A model generated the notes under the pieces. It worked only from the letters and a program-made list of their open reading frames with translations. It did not search any database and was not told the DNA's origin. The position numbers and the translations under genes were made by a program. DNA of 9,905 nt, taken from assembly GCA_034003585.1 (NCBI GenBank), contig JAVEYH010000125.1, positions 1 to 9,905 on the forward strand. Direction: 5' to 3'. The DNA comes from JAPXSY01 sp034003585. GTDB lineage: Bacteria; Verrucomicrobiota; Kiritimatiellia; RFP12; UBA1067. Below, in pieces: positions 1-6,083 of the stretch. Within the stretch, counting starts at the first letter, position 1. Each line of letters opens with the position of its first letter.

Positions 1-199
1 TCCGCGCCCACTCCTCGTAGTCAAAGGCGCGGCAGAGGTGTTTCACCGCGCAACGGGCCACAATGCCGATAATGGTGAAGGCGTAGAGGAAGGAAGGGAG
101 CGCGCGGATCCGGATCGGGTCCTGCTGCCTCCGCTCGGATACGGTCGCGTAACGGCCGGTGGTGCGCAGGGCTTCCTGAAACGCGGTATGTGAGGTCAT
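1..199 (-). CDS. Partial gene of unknown function, N-terminal 66 residues
   Basis: An open frame on the minus strand starts at ATG 199-197 and runs off the left edge without a stop, giving 66 residues. The start reads MTSHTAFQEALRTTG. Around residues 34-52 lies a hydrophobic stretch (LPSFLYAFTIIGIVARC) that could be a membrane segment or a buried helix; the rest is polar and arginine-rich. I do not recognise the family from this fragment. It diverges from the esterase gene across a gap of about 145 bp. No clear Shine-Dalgarno site precedes the ATG, but an extended -10-like motif sits only about 10 bp upstream, so translation could be leaderless or nearly so. A membrane-associated enzyme is possible but not shown. 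Confidence 0.55.
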   Translation of the reverse strand, partial: MTSHTAFQEALRTTGRYATVSERRQQDPIRIRALPSFLYAFTIIGIVARCAVKHLCRAFDYEEWAR

Positions 200-209
200 G
201 GTGAAAGGC

Positions 210-218
210 ACTATACCA
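210..218 (-). promoter_or_regulatory. Extended -10 promoter-like element for the minus-strand gene
   Basis: Read on the minus strand, 218-210 is TGGTATAGT, that is TG-n-TATAGT, matching the extended -10 form of a housekeeping sigma factor. No good -35 hexamer is seen at 16-18 bp. Predicted transcription would start near 203, only a few bases before the ATG at 199. A similar TGGTATAAC is found in the gap before 3493. Confidence 0.35.
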
Positions 219-252
219 AAAACCCGGGGCGCGGGAGCGGAAAAAACCGCAG

Positions 253-281
253 TTGTGCAGGCCCGGCTTTTGGGGTATGCT
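253..281 (+). promoter_or_regulatory. Possible sigma-70-like promoter for the esterase gene
   Basis: TTGTGC (253-258) and TATGCT (276-281) are 17 bp apart. They match the consensus boxes at 3 of 6 and 4 of 6 positions. Predicted start is near 288, giving a leader of about 57 nt before ATG 345. The -10 box lies between runs of G and C that could pair with each other. This is a weak match and a prediction only. Confidence 0.28.
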
Positions 282-332
282 TCCCCCCGAATAAGGGGAT
301 CGGACGCGGTCTGCAAAGACCGGTGTACGGCA

Positions 333-339
333 AAGGAGG
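333..339 (+). promoter_or_regulatory. Shine-Dalgarno site that sets the esterase start
   Basis: AAGGAGG lies 5 nt before ATG 345. The same frame is open back to an ATG at 198, but that one has no comparable site and would put a charged 49-residue extension in front of an obvious signal peptide. This site therefore supports 345 as the true start. Confidence 0.75.
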
Positions 340-344
340 GGCGG

Positions 345-1520
345 ATGCGTGTAGGCAGAATGTTCTGTGCGGCGGCCTTCGGGGCGGTCGCCGCGATGGG
401 GGCGGGGATTCCGGAGGTGCTGAAAACCGGTGCGGGAAAGACGGTCGGTTCGGCGGCGGAGTGGGAGCAGGTGCGCCGGCCCGAGATCCTCGAACTCTTC
501 CGGACGCACGTGTACGGCCGGAATCCCGTGGAGCGGCCCGCGTCCCTGCGCTTCGAGCCCGCGGGTCCGGACCGGGTGATGATGGGGGGGAAGGCGCTGC
601 GCAAGCGGGTACGCATCCGCTACAGCGGTCCGGGCGGCGAGGGGGCGATCGACCTGACGGCGTTCCTCCCGCGGCAGGCTGCTTCCGCGCCGGCGTTTGT
701 GCTGATCTGCAACCGTTCCTCCGCCCAGAACATTGACCCCGACCGTCTCGCGCCGAGCCCCTTCTTCCCGGCCGAGCAACTCGTGGCGCGCGGGTATGCC
801 GCGCTCGCTTTCCACAACGGCGACGTGGACCCCGACCACCATGACGGGTTCACCAACGGCGTGCACGGCGTGTTCCAGCCCGACCCCGCTGTTCGCGGGC
901 CGGACGCGTGGGGCACGATCGCGGCGTGGGCCTGGGGCGCGAGCCGCGTGATGGACTGGATCGAGACCGAACCGCGGATCGACCGCGCGCGCGTGGCGGT
1001 GGTCGGCCATTCGCGCGGCGGCAAGACGGCGCTCTGGTGCGGGGCGAACGACACACGGTTCGCGCTCACGATCTCCAACAACTCCGGGTGCGGCGGGGCC
1101 AAGCTCAACCGCATGGAGCTGCCCAAGTCGGAAAGCATCGCGCGCATCAACAAGAACTTTCCGCACTGGTTCTGCGAGAACTTCCGGCAGTACGGCGACC
1201 GGGAAGACGCGTTGCCCGTGGACCAGCACATGCTGGTGGCGCTGGTCGCGCCGCGCCTGGCGTATGTCGCCTCGGCCTCGCTGGATGCCTGGGCCGGACA
1301 GGAGGGCGAGTTCCGCTCCTGCGTCCTGGCTTCGCCGGTTTGGCAACTTTACGGAAAGCGCGGGCTTGCGGGCGACACCTTCCCCGCGCCGGACAAGCCG
1401 CTTCAGGACGGAAGCATCGGATACCACCTGCGCACGGGCAAACACGACCTCGCGCTGTATGACTGGGAGCGCTACATGGATTTCGCGGACCGGCATATGA
1501 GAAGTGCATTAGTGCATTAG
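345..1520 (+). CDS. Exported CE15-type glucuronoyl esterase (alpha/beta hydrolase)
   Basis: Predicted 391-residue exported hydrolase. CE15 enzymes cleave the ester between 4-O-methyl-glucuronate side chains of xylan and lignin alcohols. Residues 1-21 form a signal peptide (basic start MRVGR, then an Ala/Gly-rich hydrophobic run). The nucleophile elbow is GHSRGGK at 221-227, with Ser223 as the likely nucleophile. Just after it is SNNSGCGGA (244-252), typical of bacterial CE15 enzymes, then NFPHWFCENF (271-280) and VDQHMLVALVAPR (292-304), which usually supplies pocket residues. His367 in RTGKHDL is my candidate catalytic histidine. Length fits a single catalytic domain with no carbohydrate-binding module. 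The last five codons and the stop lie inside an 8-bp tandem repeat, so the C-terminal SALVH is probably repeat-derived. The next gene starts 52 bp on and may share its transcript, although the functions are unrelated. A related sugar-ester hydrolase is the main alternative. Confidence 0.85.
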   Translation: MRVGRMFCAAAFGAVAAMGAGIPEVLKTGAGKTVGSAAEWEQVRRPEILELFRTHVYGRNPVERPASLRFEPAGPDRVMMGGKALRKRVRIRYSGPGGEGAIDLTAFLPRQAASAPAFVLICNRSSAQNIDPDRLAPSPFFPAEQLVARGYAALAFHNGDVDPDHHDGFTNGVHGVFQPDPAVRGPDAWGTIAAWAWGASRVMDWIETEPRIDRARVAVVGHSRGGKTALWCGANDTRFALTISNNSGCGGAKLNRMELPKSESIARINKNFPHWFCENFRQYGDREDALPVDQHMLVALVAPRLAYVASASLDAWAGQEGEFRSCVLASPVWQLYGKRGLAGDTFPAPDKPLQDGSIGYHLRTGKHDLALYDWERYMDFADRHMRSALVH

Positions 1521-1542
1521 TGCTTTAGTGCATGAGTGTGTT
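1503..1542. repeat. 8-bp tandem repeat across the esterase stop codon
   Basis: Five consecutive 8-bp units: AGTGCATT twice (1503-1510, 1511-1518), then AGTGCTTT (1519-1526), AGTGCATG (1527-1534) and the decayed AGTGTGTT (1535-1542). The array encodes the last codons of the esterase and its stop (TAG 1518-1520) and fills most of the gap before the phosphorylase gene. Because 8 is not a multiple of 3, the unit junctions give TAG in all three + frames (1510, 1518, 1526) and TAA in all three minus frames. Confidence 0.9.
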
Positions 1543-1555
1543 CGTTCAGCATTGC

Positions 1556-1561
1556 AGAGGA
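1556..1561 (+). promoter_or_regulatory. Probable Shine-Dalgarno site for the phosphorylase
   Basis: AGAGGA lies 11 nt before ATG 1573, a longer spacing than usual. It is the best purine-rich match near the start. A GTG at 1528 opens the same frame but falls inside the 8-bp repeat, and ATG 1591 has no clear site. Confidence 0.45.
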
Positions 1562-1572
1562 ATGGTTGGGAA

Positions 1573-2898
1573 ATGACAACGAATGAGCAAATGAACGTTG
1601 TTCCCCAATGGGTCATCGAGAAAAAGCGGGACGGCGGGGCGCTTGATGAGGCGGAGATCCGAGCTTTTATCGGGAGCTTTGCGGGCGGGGACCTGCCGGA
1701 TTACCAGATGGCCGCGCTGGCGATGGCGATCTATTTCCGGGGGATGACGCCGGAAGAGACGGCGGTGCTGACCGACGCGATGATGCGCTCGGGTGACCTC
1801 GTGTCCTTCGCGGGGTGGCCCCGGCCCACGGCGGACAAGCACTCGACCGGCGGGATCGGCGACAAGCTCTCCCTCATGATCGCGCCGCTGGCGGCTTCGG
1901 CGGGGCTCGCGGTGCCGATGATCGCCGGACGCGGGCTGGGGATCACCGGCGGCACGATCGACAAACTGGAGAGCATCCCCGGGTATGACACGCGGCTTTC
2001 GGTGGAAGCCTTCAAGCGGGTGATCGCGGAGGCCGGGTGTTCGATCATCGGGCAGACCGATTGTCTGGCCCCTGCCGACAGAAAGCTGTACGCGCTGCGC
2101 GATGTCACCGGCACGGTGCCCAGCATCCCGCTGATCACCGCCAGCATCATGTCCAAGAAATTGGCCGAGGGTGCCGAGACCCTGGTCTTCGACGTCAAAT
2201 GCGGCCCCGCGGCCTTCATGCGCACGCGGGAGGACGCGCGCGCGCTGGCCGAAAGCCTGCTCGCCGTGGGTCGGGCGTTGGGCCGGCGGACGGGCGCGCT
2301 GATCACCGACATGAGCCAGCCGCTCGGGCGCGCCGTGGGCAACGCCGTGGAGGTGGCCGAGGCGATCGAGACGCTGAAGGGCGGCGGACCGCCGGACACG
2401 CGCGAGCTGACGCTCGAACTCACCGCGCGCATGACCCTGCTGGCCGGAGTGCATGCGGAGCGGGCGGAGGCGCGGCGCGAGCTGGCGGCGCGGCTCGACG
2501 ATGGCCGCGCCCTGGCGTGTTTCTGCCGCATGGTGCGCGCGCAGGGCGGCGACGCGCGGGTGGCGGACGATCCGGGCCGCCTGCCGCAGCCCGGCGCGGT
2601 GCGGGAGATTTTTGCGCGGCGGGACGGGATCGTGGCCGCCGTGGATGCCGAGAGGCTGGGCCGGGTGGTGCTGCGGCTCGGCGGCGGGCGCACGGTTACG
2701 ACGGACGAGATCGACCCCGCAGCCGGGATCGACCGCCTGGTCCAGGCCGGCGAACGGGTGGAAAAAGGCCAGCCGCTCATGCGGCTGCTTGCGAAAAATG
2801 CGGCGCGCATCGATCCGCTGGCGGCGGAGGCCGCGGCCGCCGTGCGCATCACGGACGGACCGGTGCCGGAGCGCCGGCTGATTTTTGAGAACCTCTGA
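1573..2898 (+). CDS. deoA: Thymidine / pyrimidine-nucleoside phosphorylase
   Basis: Predicted cytoplasmic 441-residue enzyme that splits thymidine, deoxyuridine or uridine with phosphate into the base and (deoxy)ribose 1-phosphate. Length matches E. coli DeoA (about 440). The N-terminal helical domain begins at WVIEKKRDGG (13-22). The phosphate-binding loop is KHSTGGIGDK (89-98). The four residues equivalent to E. coli His85, Arg171, Ser186 and Lys190 are all present at a constant offset of five: His90, Arg176, Ser191, Lys195. Conserved APADRKLYALRD (166-177) and SIPLITASIMSKKLAEG (184-200) follow, and the C-terminal PYNP_C domain covers roughly 339-425. Where many homologues have GLGHTGGT this protein has GLGITGGT (121-128), and VKCGPAAFM (208-216) also differs from the usual VKVGSGAFM. 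I cannot separate thymidine-specific from broad pyrimidine specificity. The start is uncertain (1573 preferred, 1591 possible). Cytidine deaminase follows after 48 bp, so the two are likely co-transcribed. Confidence 0.93.
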   Translation: MTTNEQMNVVPQWVIEKKRDGGALDEAEIRAFIGSFAGGDLPDYQMAALAMAIYFRGMTPEETAVLTDAMMRSGDLVSFAGWPRPTADKHSTGGIGDKLSLMIAPLAASAGLAVPMIAGRGLGITGGTIDKLESIPGYDTRLSVEAFKRVIAEAGCSIIGQTDCLAPADRKLYALRDVTGTVPSIPLITASIMSKKLAEGAETLVFDVKCGPAAFMRTREDARALAESLLAVGRALGRRTGALITDMSQPLGRAVGNAVEVAEAIETLKGGGPPDTRELTLELTARMTLLAGVHAERAEARRELAARLDDGRALACFCRMVRAQGGDARVADDPGRLPQPGAVREIFARRDGIVAAVDAERLGRVVLRLGGGRTVTTDEIDPAAGIDRLVQAGERVEKGQPLMRLLAKNAARIDPLAAEAAAAVRITDGPVPERRLIFENL

Positions 2899-2901
2899 CG
2901 G

Positions 2902-2937
2902 GTGGGACTTGTCCGACCCGTCCGACCTGTCCGACAG
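2902..2937. repeat. 9-bp tandem repeat in the leader of the deaminase gene
   Basis: Three 9-bp units, GTCCGACCC (2911-2919), GTCCGACCT (2920-2928) and GTCCGACAG (2929-2937), are preceded by a decayed unit GTGGGACTT (2902-2910). The array begins 3 bp after the phosphorylase stop. Its last two bases form the start of the AGGAG Shine-Dalgarno site (2936-2940) of the deaminase. Confidence 0.85.
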
Positions 2938-2946
2938 GAGAACGCC

Positions 2947-3372
2947 ATGAGAAAGCAAACAGCGCCTGAGATCTCCAAGCCGATGCGCGACCGGCTGGTG
3001 AAGGCCGCGCGCGAGGCCGCGGTCAAGGCCTACTGTCCGTATTCGCGCTATCCGGTCGGGGCCGCGCTGCTCCTCTCCGATAGCCGGATCGTGACCGGGT
3101 GCAATGTCGAGAATATCTCCTACGGCCTGAGCAACTGCGCCGAACGGACGGCACTCTTCAAGGCCGTCAGCGAAGGGAACCGCGCCTTCGCCGCGCTGGC
3201 CGTGGCCGGCGGCACCGCGCGGCCTGCCGCGCCCTGCGGGGCGTGCCGCCAGGTCCTGGCCGAATTCTGCACGCGCGGCATGCCGGTCTTCCTTGCCCGG
3301 CTGCGCGGCGGCCGGGTCATCACGACCACCGCAGGAGACCTGCTGCCGCGCGCATTCGGCTCTTTGGGATAA
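2947..3372 (+). CDS. cdd: Cytidine deaminase
   Basis: Predicted cytoplasmic zinc enzyme of 141 residues that converts cytidine and deoxycytidine to uridine and deoxyuridine. The size fits the short homotetrameric class. CPYSRYPVGAAL (30-41) is the usual N-terminal motif, NVENISYG (53-60) binds the nucleoside, and CAERTA (64-69) contributes a zinc cysteine (Cys64) and the catalytic glutamate (Glu66). PCGACRQVLAEF (96-107) supplies the other zinc cysteines, Cys97 and Cys100. The start is fixed by AGGAG at 2936-2940, 6 nt upstream. The frame is open back to 2902, but that stretch is the 9-bp repeat and is not likely to be translated. The product would feed the phosphorylase encoded just upstream. 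No clear terminator follows. Confidence 0.96.
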   Translation: MRKQTAPEISKPMRDRLVKAAREAAVKAYCPYSRYPVGAALLLSDSRIVTGCNVENISYGLSNCAERTALFKAVSEGNRAFAALAVAGGTARPAAPCGACRQVLAEFCTRGMPVFLARLRGGRVITTTAGDLLPRAFGSLG

Positions 3373-3418
3373 TTTTGTATAGCATTCTGCTGGTGTTTTG
3401 CAATTTTTACCTATGCGC

Positions 3419-3453
3419 TTGACACGGGACTGCCGAAAGCGTAATGGTATAAC
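3419..3453 (+). promoter_or_regulatory. Promoter-like region before the secretion operon
   Basis: A perfect TTGACA is at 3419-3424 and an extended -10-like TGGTATAAC at 3445-3453 (TG-n-TATAAC). They are 23 bp apart, too long for a standard sigma-70 pairing. At 17 bp from the TTGACA the hexamer is the poor TAATGG. Either the extended -10 works without the -35, or the boxes belong to overlapping promoters. Predicted start near 3460 would give a leader of about 33 nt before ATG 3493. The gap 3373-3492 is visibly richer in A and T than its surroundings. Confidence 0.5.
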
Positions 3454-3492
3454 AAATTCATGGTTATTTCTTTCTTCTAAGGAGTCAAGGGT

Positions 3493-4179
3493 ATGCCTAC
3501 GTTTGGGGTGAGGGCGTTCGGTGCGGTTGTCGGGGCAGTCATTGCGGCCATGGCGTGCGGGACGCAGGCCGCGGGGAAAACGGAGAAGGCCGGAACCGGG
3601 GAGGCTGGGGCGACGCTTGCCGCGACGCTTTCCAAAGAGCAGATCCGCGAGTTCTCCGCCATGGTGCGGAACCGCAACCTGAGGCGCGAGGAGGTGGCGG
3701 TCACCCTGCGCATCGGCGCGGAAAAACAGCGCGAGCTCAAAGGGTTTCTGGATGAACTGCAGAAAGAGTTCGGAATGCGGCCGGACTGCGCCTACGCCTA
3801 CGAGATCGAGAGCAAATCGCTCTTCCAGCTGAGCACCAACAAACTGGACAAGGCCGGGAAGCCCGAGCGCAAGCTGATCCGCAAGATGAAGTCGGACAGC
3901 GAGTCGCAGTATGTGTCGCGCCTGCTGGTGGCGCGCAAACTGACGGAAAACCAGATCCAGGTTCTGGCACAGCTCCGCGCGGAGAAAACGAAGGAGGCGC
4001 AACTGATGGACAACAGGTTGCGCCAGACTTTCAAGCTCGATCCGGATGCGGGATACCGGCTCGACGAGCAGACCGGCAAGGTGTTCCGGCTGCCGGCCCC
4101 GGACAAGGCGGAGGGCGCGGGGAGGGCCGGAGCGGCGGCCCGGCCCGCGGATGCGAAGGCGGCGAAGGGCAAAGAATAG
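3493..4179 (+). CDS. Unrecognised exported protein with internal duplication, first gene of secretion operon
   Basis: Predicted 228-residue exported protein; I do not recognise the family. The start has a strong AAGGAG (3479-3484) 8 nt upstream. Residues 1-27 look like a signal peptide, with likely cleavage after TQA; a weak lipobox-like AMAC ending at Cys22 leaves a lipoprotein possible. After a flexible Gly/Ala/Thr stretch come two 60-residue segments, 55-114 and 142-201, that align without gaps with 14 identities. Each has a charged helix containing AEK, then L-x3-F-x3-PD-x2-Y and a final F-x-L. The C-terminal end (about 203-228) is Ala/Lys-rich and probably disordered. It is charged and helix-rich, unlike the TpsA protein downstream. 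The transporter gene follows after 30 bp in the same reading frame, separated by the TAG stop and ten codons. From position alone I infer a periplasmic or outer-membrane accessory factor for this secretion system. Confidence 0.8.
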   Translation: MPTFGVRAFGAVVGAVIAAMACGTQAAGKTEKAGTGEAGATLAATLSKEQIREFSAMVRNRNLRREEVAVTLRIGAEKQRELKGFLDELQKEFGMRPDCAYAYEIESKSLFQLSTNKLDKAGKPERKLIRKMKSDSESQYVSRLLVARKLTENQIQVLAQLRAEKTKEAQLMDNRLRQTFKLDPDAGYRLDEQTGKVFRLPAPDKAEGAGRAGAAARPADAKAAKGKE

Positions 4180-4209
4180 CGTACGGTTTCAGGAAGGAGG
4201 CGGCAGACC

Positions 4210-6042
4210 ATGCAAACACAGGCGGTTGCGGTCGGGATTCTGACGGGGGTTCTGTGGTCAACGGGATTGTGCGCCCAGGAGGGGCTGGGGCCGATGGGAG
4301 GTGTGGGTGGAGAGGCCCGCAGGGTTGAGCAGAAGGCCCTGACGCCGGTCGTGCCGCCCGCGGCCCGCAAGCCGGAGGTGGCTCCGCTTCCCGCGCCGCA
4401 GGCGCCGGCCGTGCCGAACGGGAAGGATGCCGGTCCGGCCTGGGTGATCCGGGCGATCGCGCTGAAAGGCGATCTGGCCTTTGCCGAGAAACGGGGTGTG
4501 AAGAACGCGCTCGAAGCCGCGTTGGCTGGCGAGACCGCGCGCAGTCGGCAGGAGGTGCAGGAGGCGCTGCGCAAGGTGTTCAACGACTTCATGCGCGACG
4601 GCTATTATCTGGCGCGCGTCTCGCTGCCGCGCGATCCGTATGACGCGAAAGCGCAAACGCTGACCGTGCTGGTCGAGGAGGGCCTGTTCGGTCAGGTGCG
4701 GATCGGATTCGCCGATGACCGCGAGGACGGCCGCTGGTTCAGCCGCGAGCAGATCGCCCGCCGTTTCAAGGACATCCGGCCCGGTGCCACCTTCAATTAC
4801 AAGACGCTGTACGACAGCCTGTACGAGGCCAACGCGCACCCCGATTTGACGCTGGACACCAAGATCGCCGTGCGCAAGCCGTTGGAGGGCGAGGGGGACG
4901 CGCGCCGCGTGGTGCGCTACGCGGACATCGACCTGACGGTGAAGGAGAGCTTGCCGTTCCACGCGGTATTCGACATCAACAACTACGCGATCGAGGCGAT
5001 TGACGAGTGGCAGGCCTCGCTGACGCTGCAGTACCTGAACCTGACCCGGGCGGACGATGTGCTGACCGTCAGCCCCTCCATCTCGCTGGACTCCTCGCTC
5101 ATGTCGCTGGCGGGCAGCTACATGCGGCCTCACGACATCTGGAAGGGCGGGGCCACGACGATCTACGCGGGCTGGTCCGATCTCGACTGCGACGACATCG
5201 TGCCCTACATCGATCTCGAGGGCACCGGATGGTTCGTGGGCCTGGTGCACTCCTACACGCTGGTGGAGGATGAGGACCGGTTGATTTCGCTTTCGGGAGG
5301 CATCGTCTACCGCTACATCGAGGACCAGTTCTCCGCGTTCAACACCTCGCTGCAGCAGCGCGACGTCTCGGTGCTGCCGCTGTCGCTCGCGCTCAGTTAC
5401 TCCGCGCGGCGGCCCGACGCGTTCCGCGGCCGGAACTTCGCCACGCTCCAGGGCGTGTACAATCTCGCGGCCGGCGGCGGGAACGAGTTGGAGGACATGT
5501 GGGTCGATGCGGAGGACAACTACCTGATCGGCCGCCTGCAACTGGCCCGTCTGCAGCCGCTCTTCGGCACGCTCGACAACATGCAGCGCCAGGTCCACCA
5601 GTGGATGCTCTTCCTCAAGGCCGAGGGCCAATACGCCTCCTGCCCGCTGATCCCCGCCGAGAAACTCGCTTTGGGCGGGTTCAACACCGTGCGCGGATAC
5701 CAGACCAAGGGGTATCTGGGCGACAACGGCCTCTACGGCACGGTCGAGCTGCGCACGCCGATCCTGCTGGATATGGTCTCCCACGCCTTCGGCCGCAAGC
5801 CGGGCAGCACCCCGCTCGACCGCCTGCAGTTCGTGGCCTTCACCGATTTCGGCTTCATCGAGTTCATCGACCCGCTGCCCGGCGTCGATGACAACGAAAC
5901 CCTCCTGAGTGTGGGCGCGGGCGTGCGTCTCGCCGTGACGCAATACAGCCAGTTCCGCCTGGATGTCGGCGTGCCGGTGGCCTCGGCCTCGGGTGACGAT
6001 GATTCTTCCGAATACTATCTGGACTGGCAGCTTCAGTTTTAA
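4210..6042 (+). CDS. TpsB/FhaC-family outer-membrane transporter (Omp85 superfamily)
   Basis: Predicted 610-residue outer-membrane channel of a two-partner secretion system, which binds and exports the TpsA protein encoded next. AAGGAGG (4194-4200) lies 9 nt before ATG 4210, the first possible start after the upstream in-frame stop. Residues 1-22 look like a signal peptide, though with no basic residue at its start. A Pro/Ala-rich linker (about 44-70) follows. Residues about 78-165 and 170-250 fit two POTRA domains, the first with the typical FNDFMRDGYYLARV (124-137) and LTVLVEEG (151-158). The barrel covers about 251-610. It has the Omp85 lid-loop motif VRGY at 494-497 in GGFNTVRGYQTKGYLG, the barrel motif FTD at 544-546, and ends in YYLDWQLQF with a terminal Phe610, a good beta-signal for BAM assembly. 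TpsB before TpsA is the usual gene order. TpsB proteins are commonly about 550-600 residues, so the gene appears complete. Confidence 0.93.
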   Translation: MQTQAVAVGILTGVLWSTGLCAQEGLGPMGGVGGEARRVEQKALTPVVPPAARKPEVAPLPAPQAPAVPNGKDAGPAWVIRAIALKGDLAFAEKRGVKNALEAALAGETARSRQEVQEALRKVFNDFMRDGYYLARVSLPRDPYDAKAQTLTVLVEEGLFGQVRIGFADDREDGRWFSREQIARRFKDIRPGATFNYKTLYDSLYEANAHPDLTLDTKIAVRKPLEGEGDARRVVRYADIDLTVKESLPFHAVFDINNYAIEAIDEWQASLTLQYLNLTRADDVLTVSPSISLDSSLMSLAGSYMRPHDIWKGGATTIYAGWSDLDCDDIVPYIDLEGTGWFVGLVHSYTLVEDEDRLISLSGGIVYRYIEDQFSAFNTSLQQRDVSVLPLSLALSYSARRPDAFRGRNFATLQGVYNLAAGGGNELEDMWVDAEDNYLIGRLQLARLQPLFGTLDNMQRQVHQWMLFLKAEGQYASCPLIPAEKLALGGFNTVRGYQTKGYLGDNGLYGTVELRTPILLDMVSHAFGRKPGSTPLDRLQFVAFTDFGFIEFIDPLPGVDDNETLLSVGAGVRLAVTQYSQFRLDVGVPVASASGDDDSSEYYLDWQLQF

Positions 6043-6083
6043 CCGATCCGATCGAACACGTTTCTGATTGCGAGGGCCAAATC

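Noticed and set aside
198..344. Longer version of the esterase starting at ATG 198
   Set aside because: It would overlap the divergent start, has no Shine-Dalgarno site, and would bury a standard signal peptide behind 49 charged residues; ATG 345 has AAGGAGG 5 nt upstream.
1503..1542. CRISPR or attachment-site reading of the short repeats
   Set aside because: Units are 8 bp with no spacers, and no cas, integrase or tRNA gene is nearby.
1528..1572. GTG start at 1528 for the phosphorylase
   Set aside because: It lies inside the 8-bp repeat, has no ribosome site and adds residues not found in the family.
3381..3404. Possible terminator after the deaminase (AGCA/TGCT stem, then T-rich sequence)
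   Set aside because: The stem is only 4 bp and the T-rich stretch does not follow it directly; too weak to call.
1546..4002. An 818-codon open frame on the minus strand across the phosphorylase, deaminase and first operon gene
   Set aside because: It lies antisense to three well-supported genes. Its product is rich in Arg, His and Pro with no recognisable domain, as expected from GC-rich shadow frames.
4177..4212. Stop-codon readthrough fusing the first protein to TpsB (same frame, only TAG and ten codons between)
   Set aside because: TpsB has its own strong Shine-Dalgarno site and signal peptide, so the shared frame is probably chance.
4258..5943. A 561-codon minus-strand open frame opposite the TpsB gene
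   Set aside because: It is the antisense shadow of a gene with clear Omp85 motifs; the translation is low-complexity with no signature.
6044..6054. Palindrome CGATC-C-GATCG in the gap between TpsB and TpsA
   Set aside because: The dyad is short with a 1-nt centre, so it cannot form a hairpin, and one copy is no evidence for an operator.
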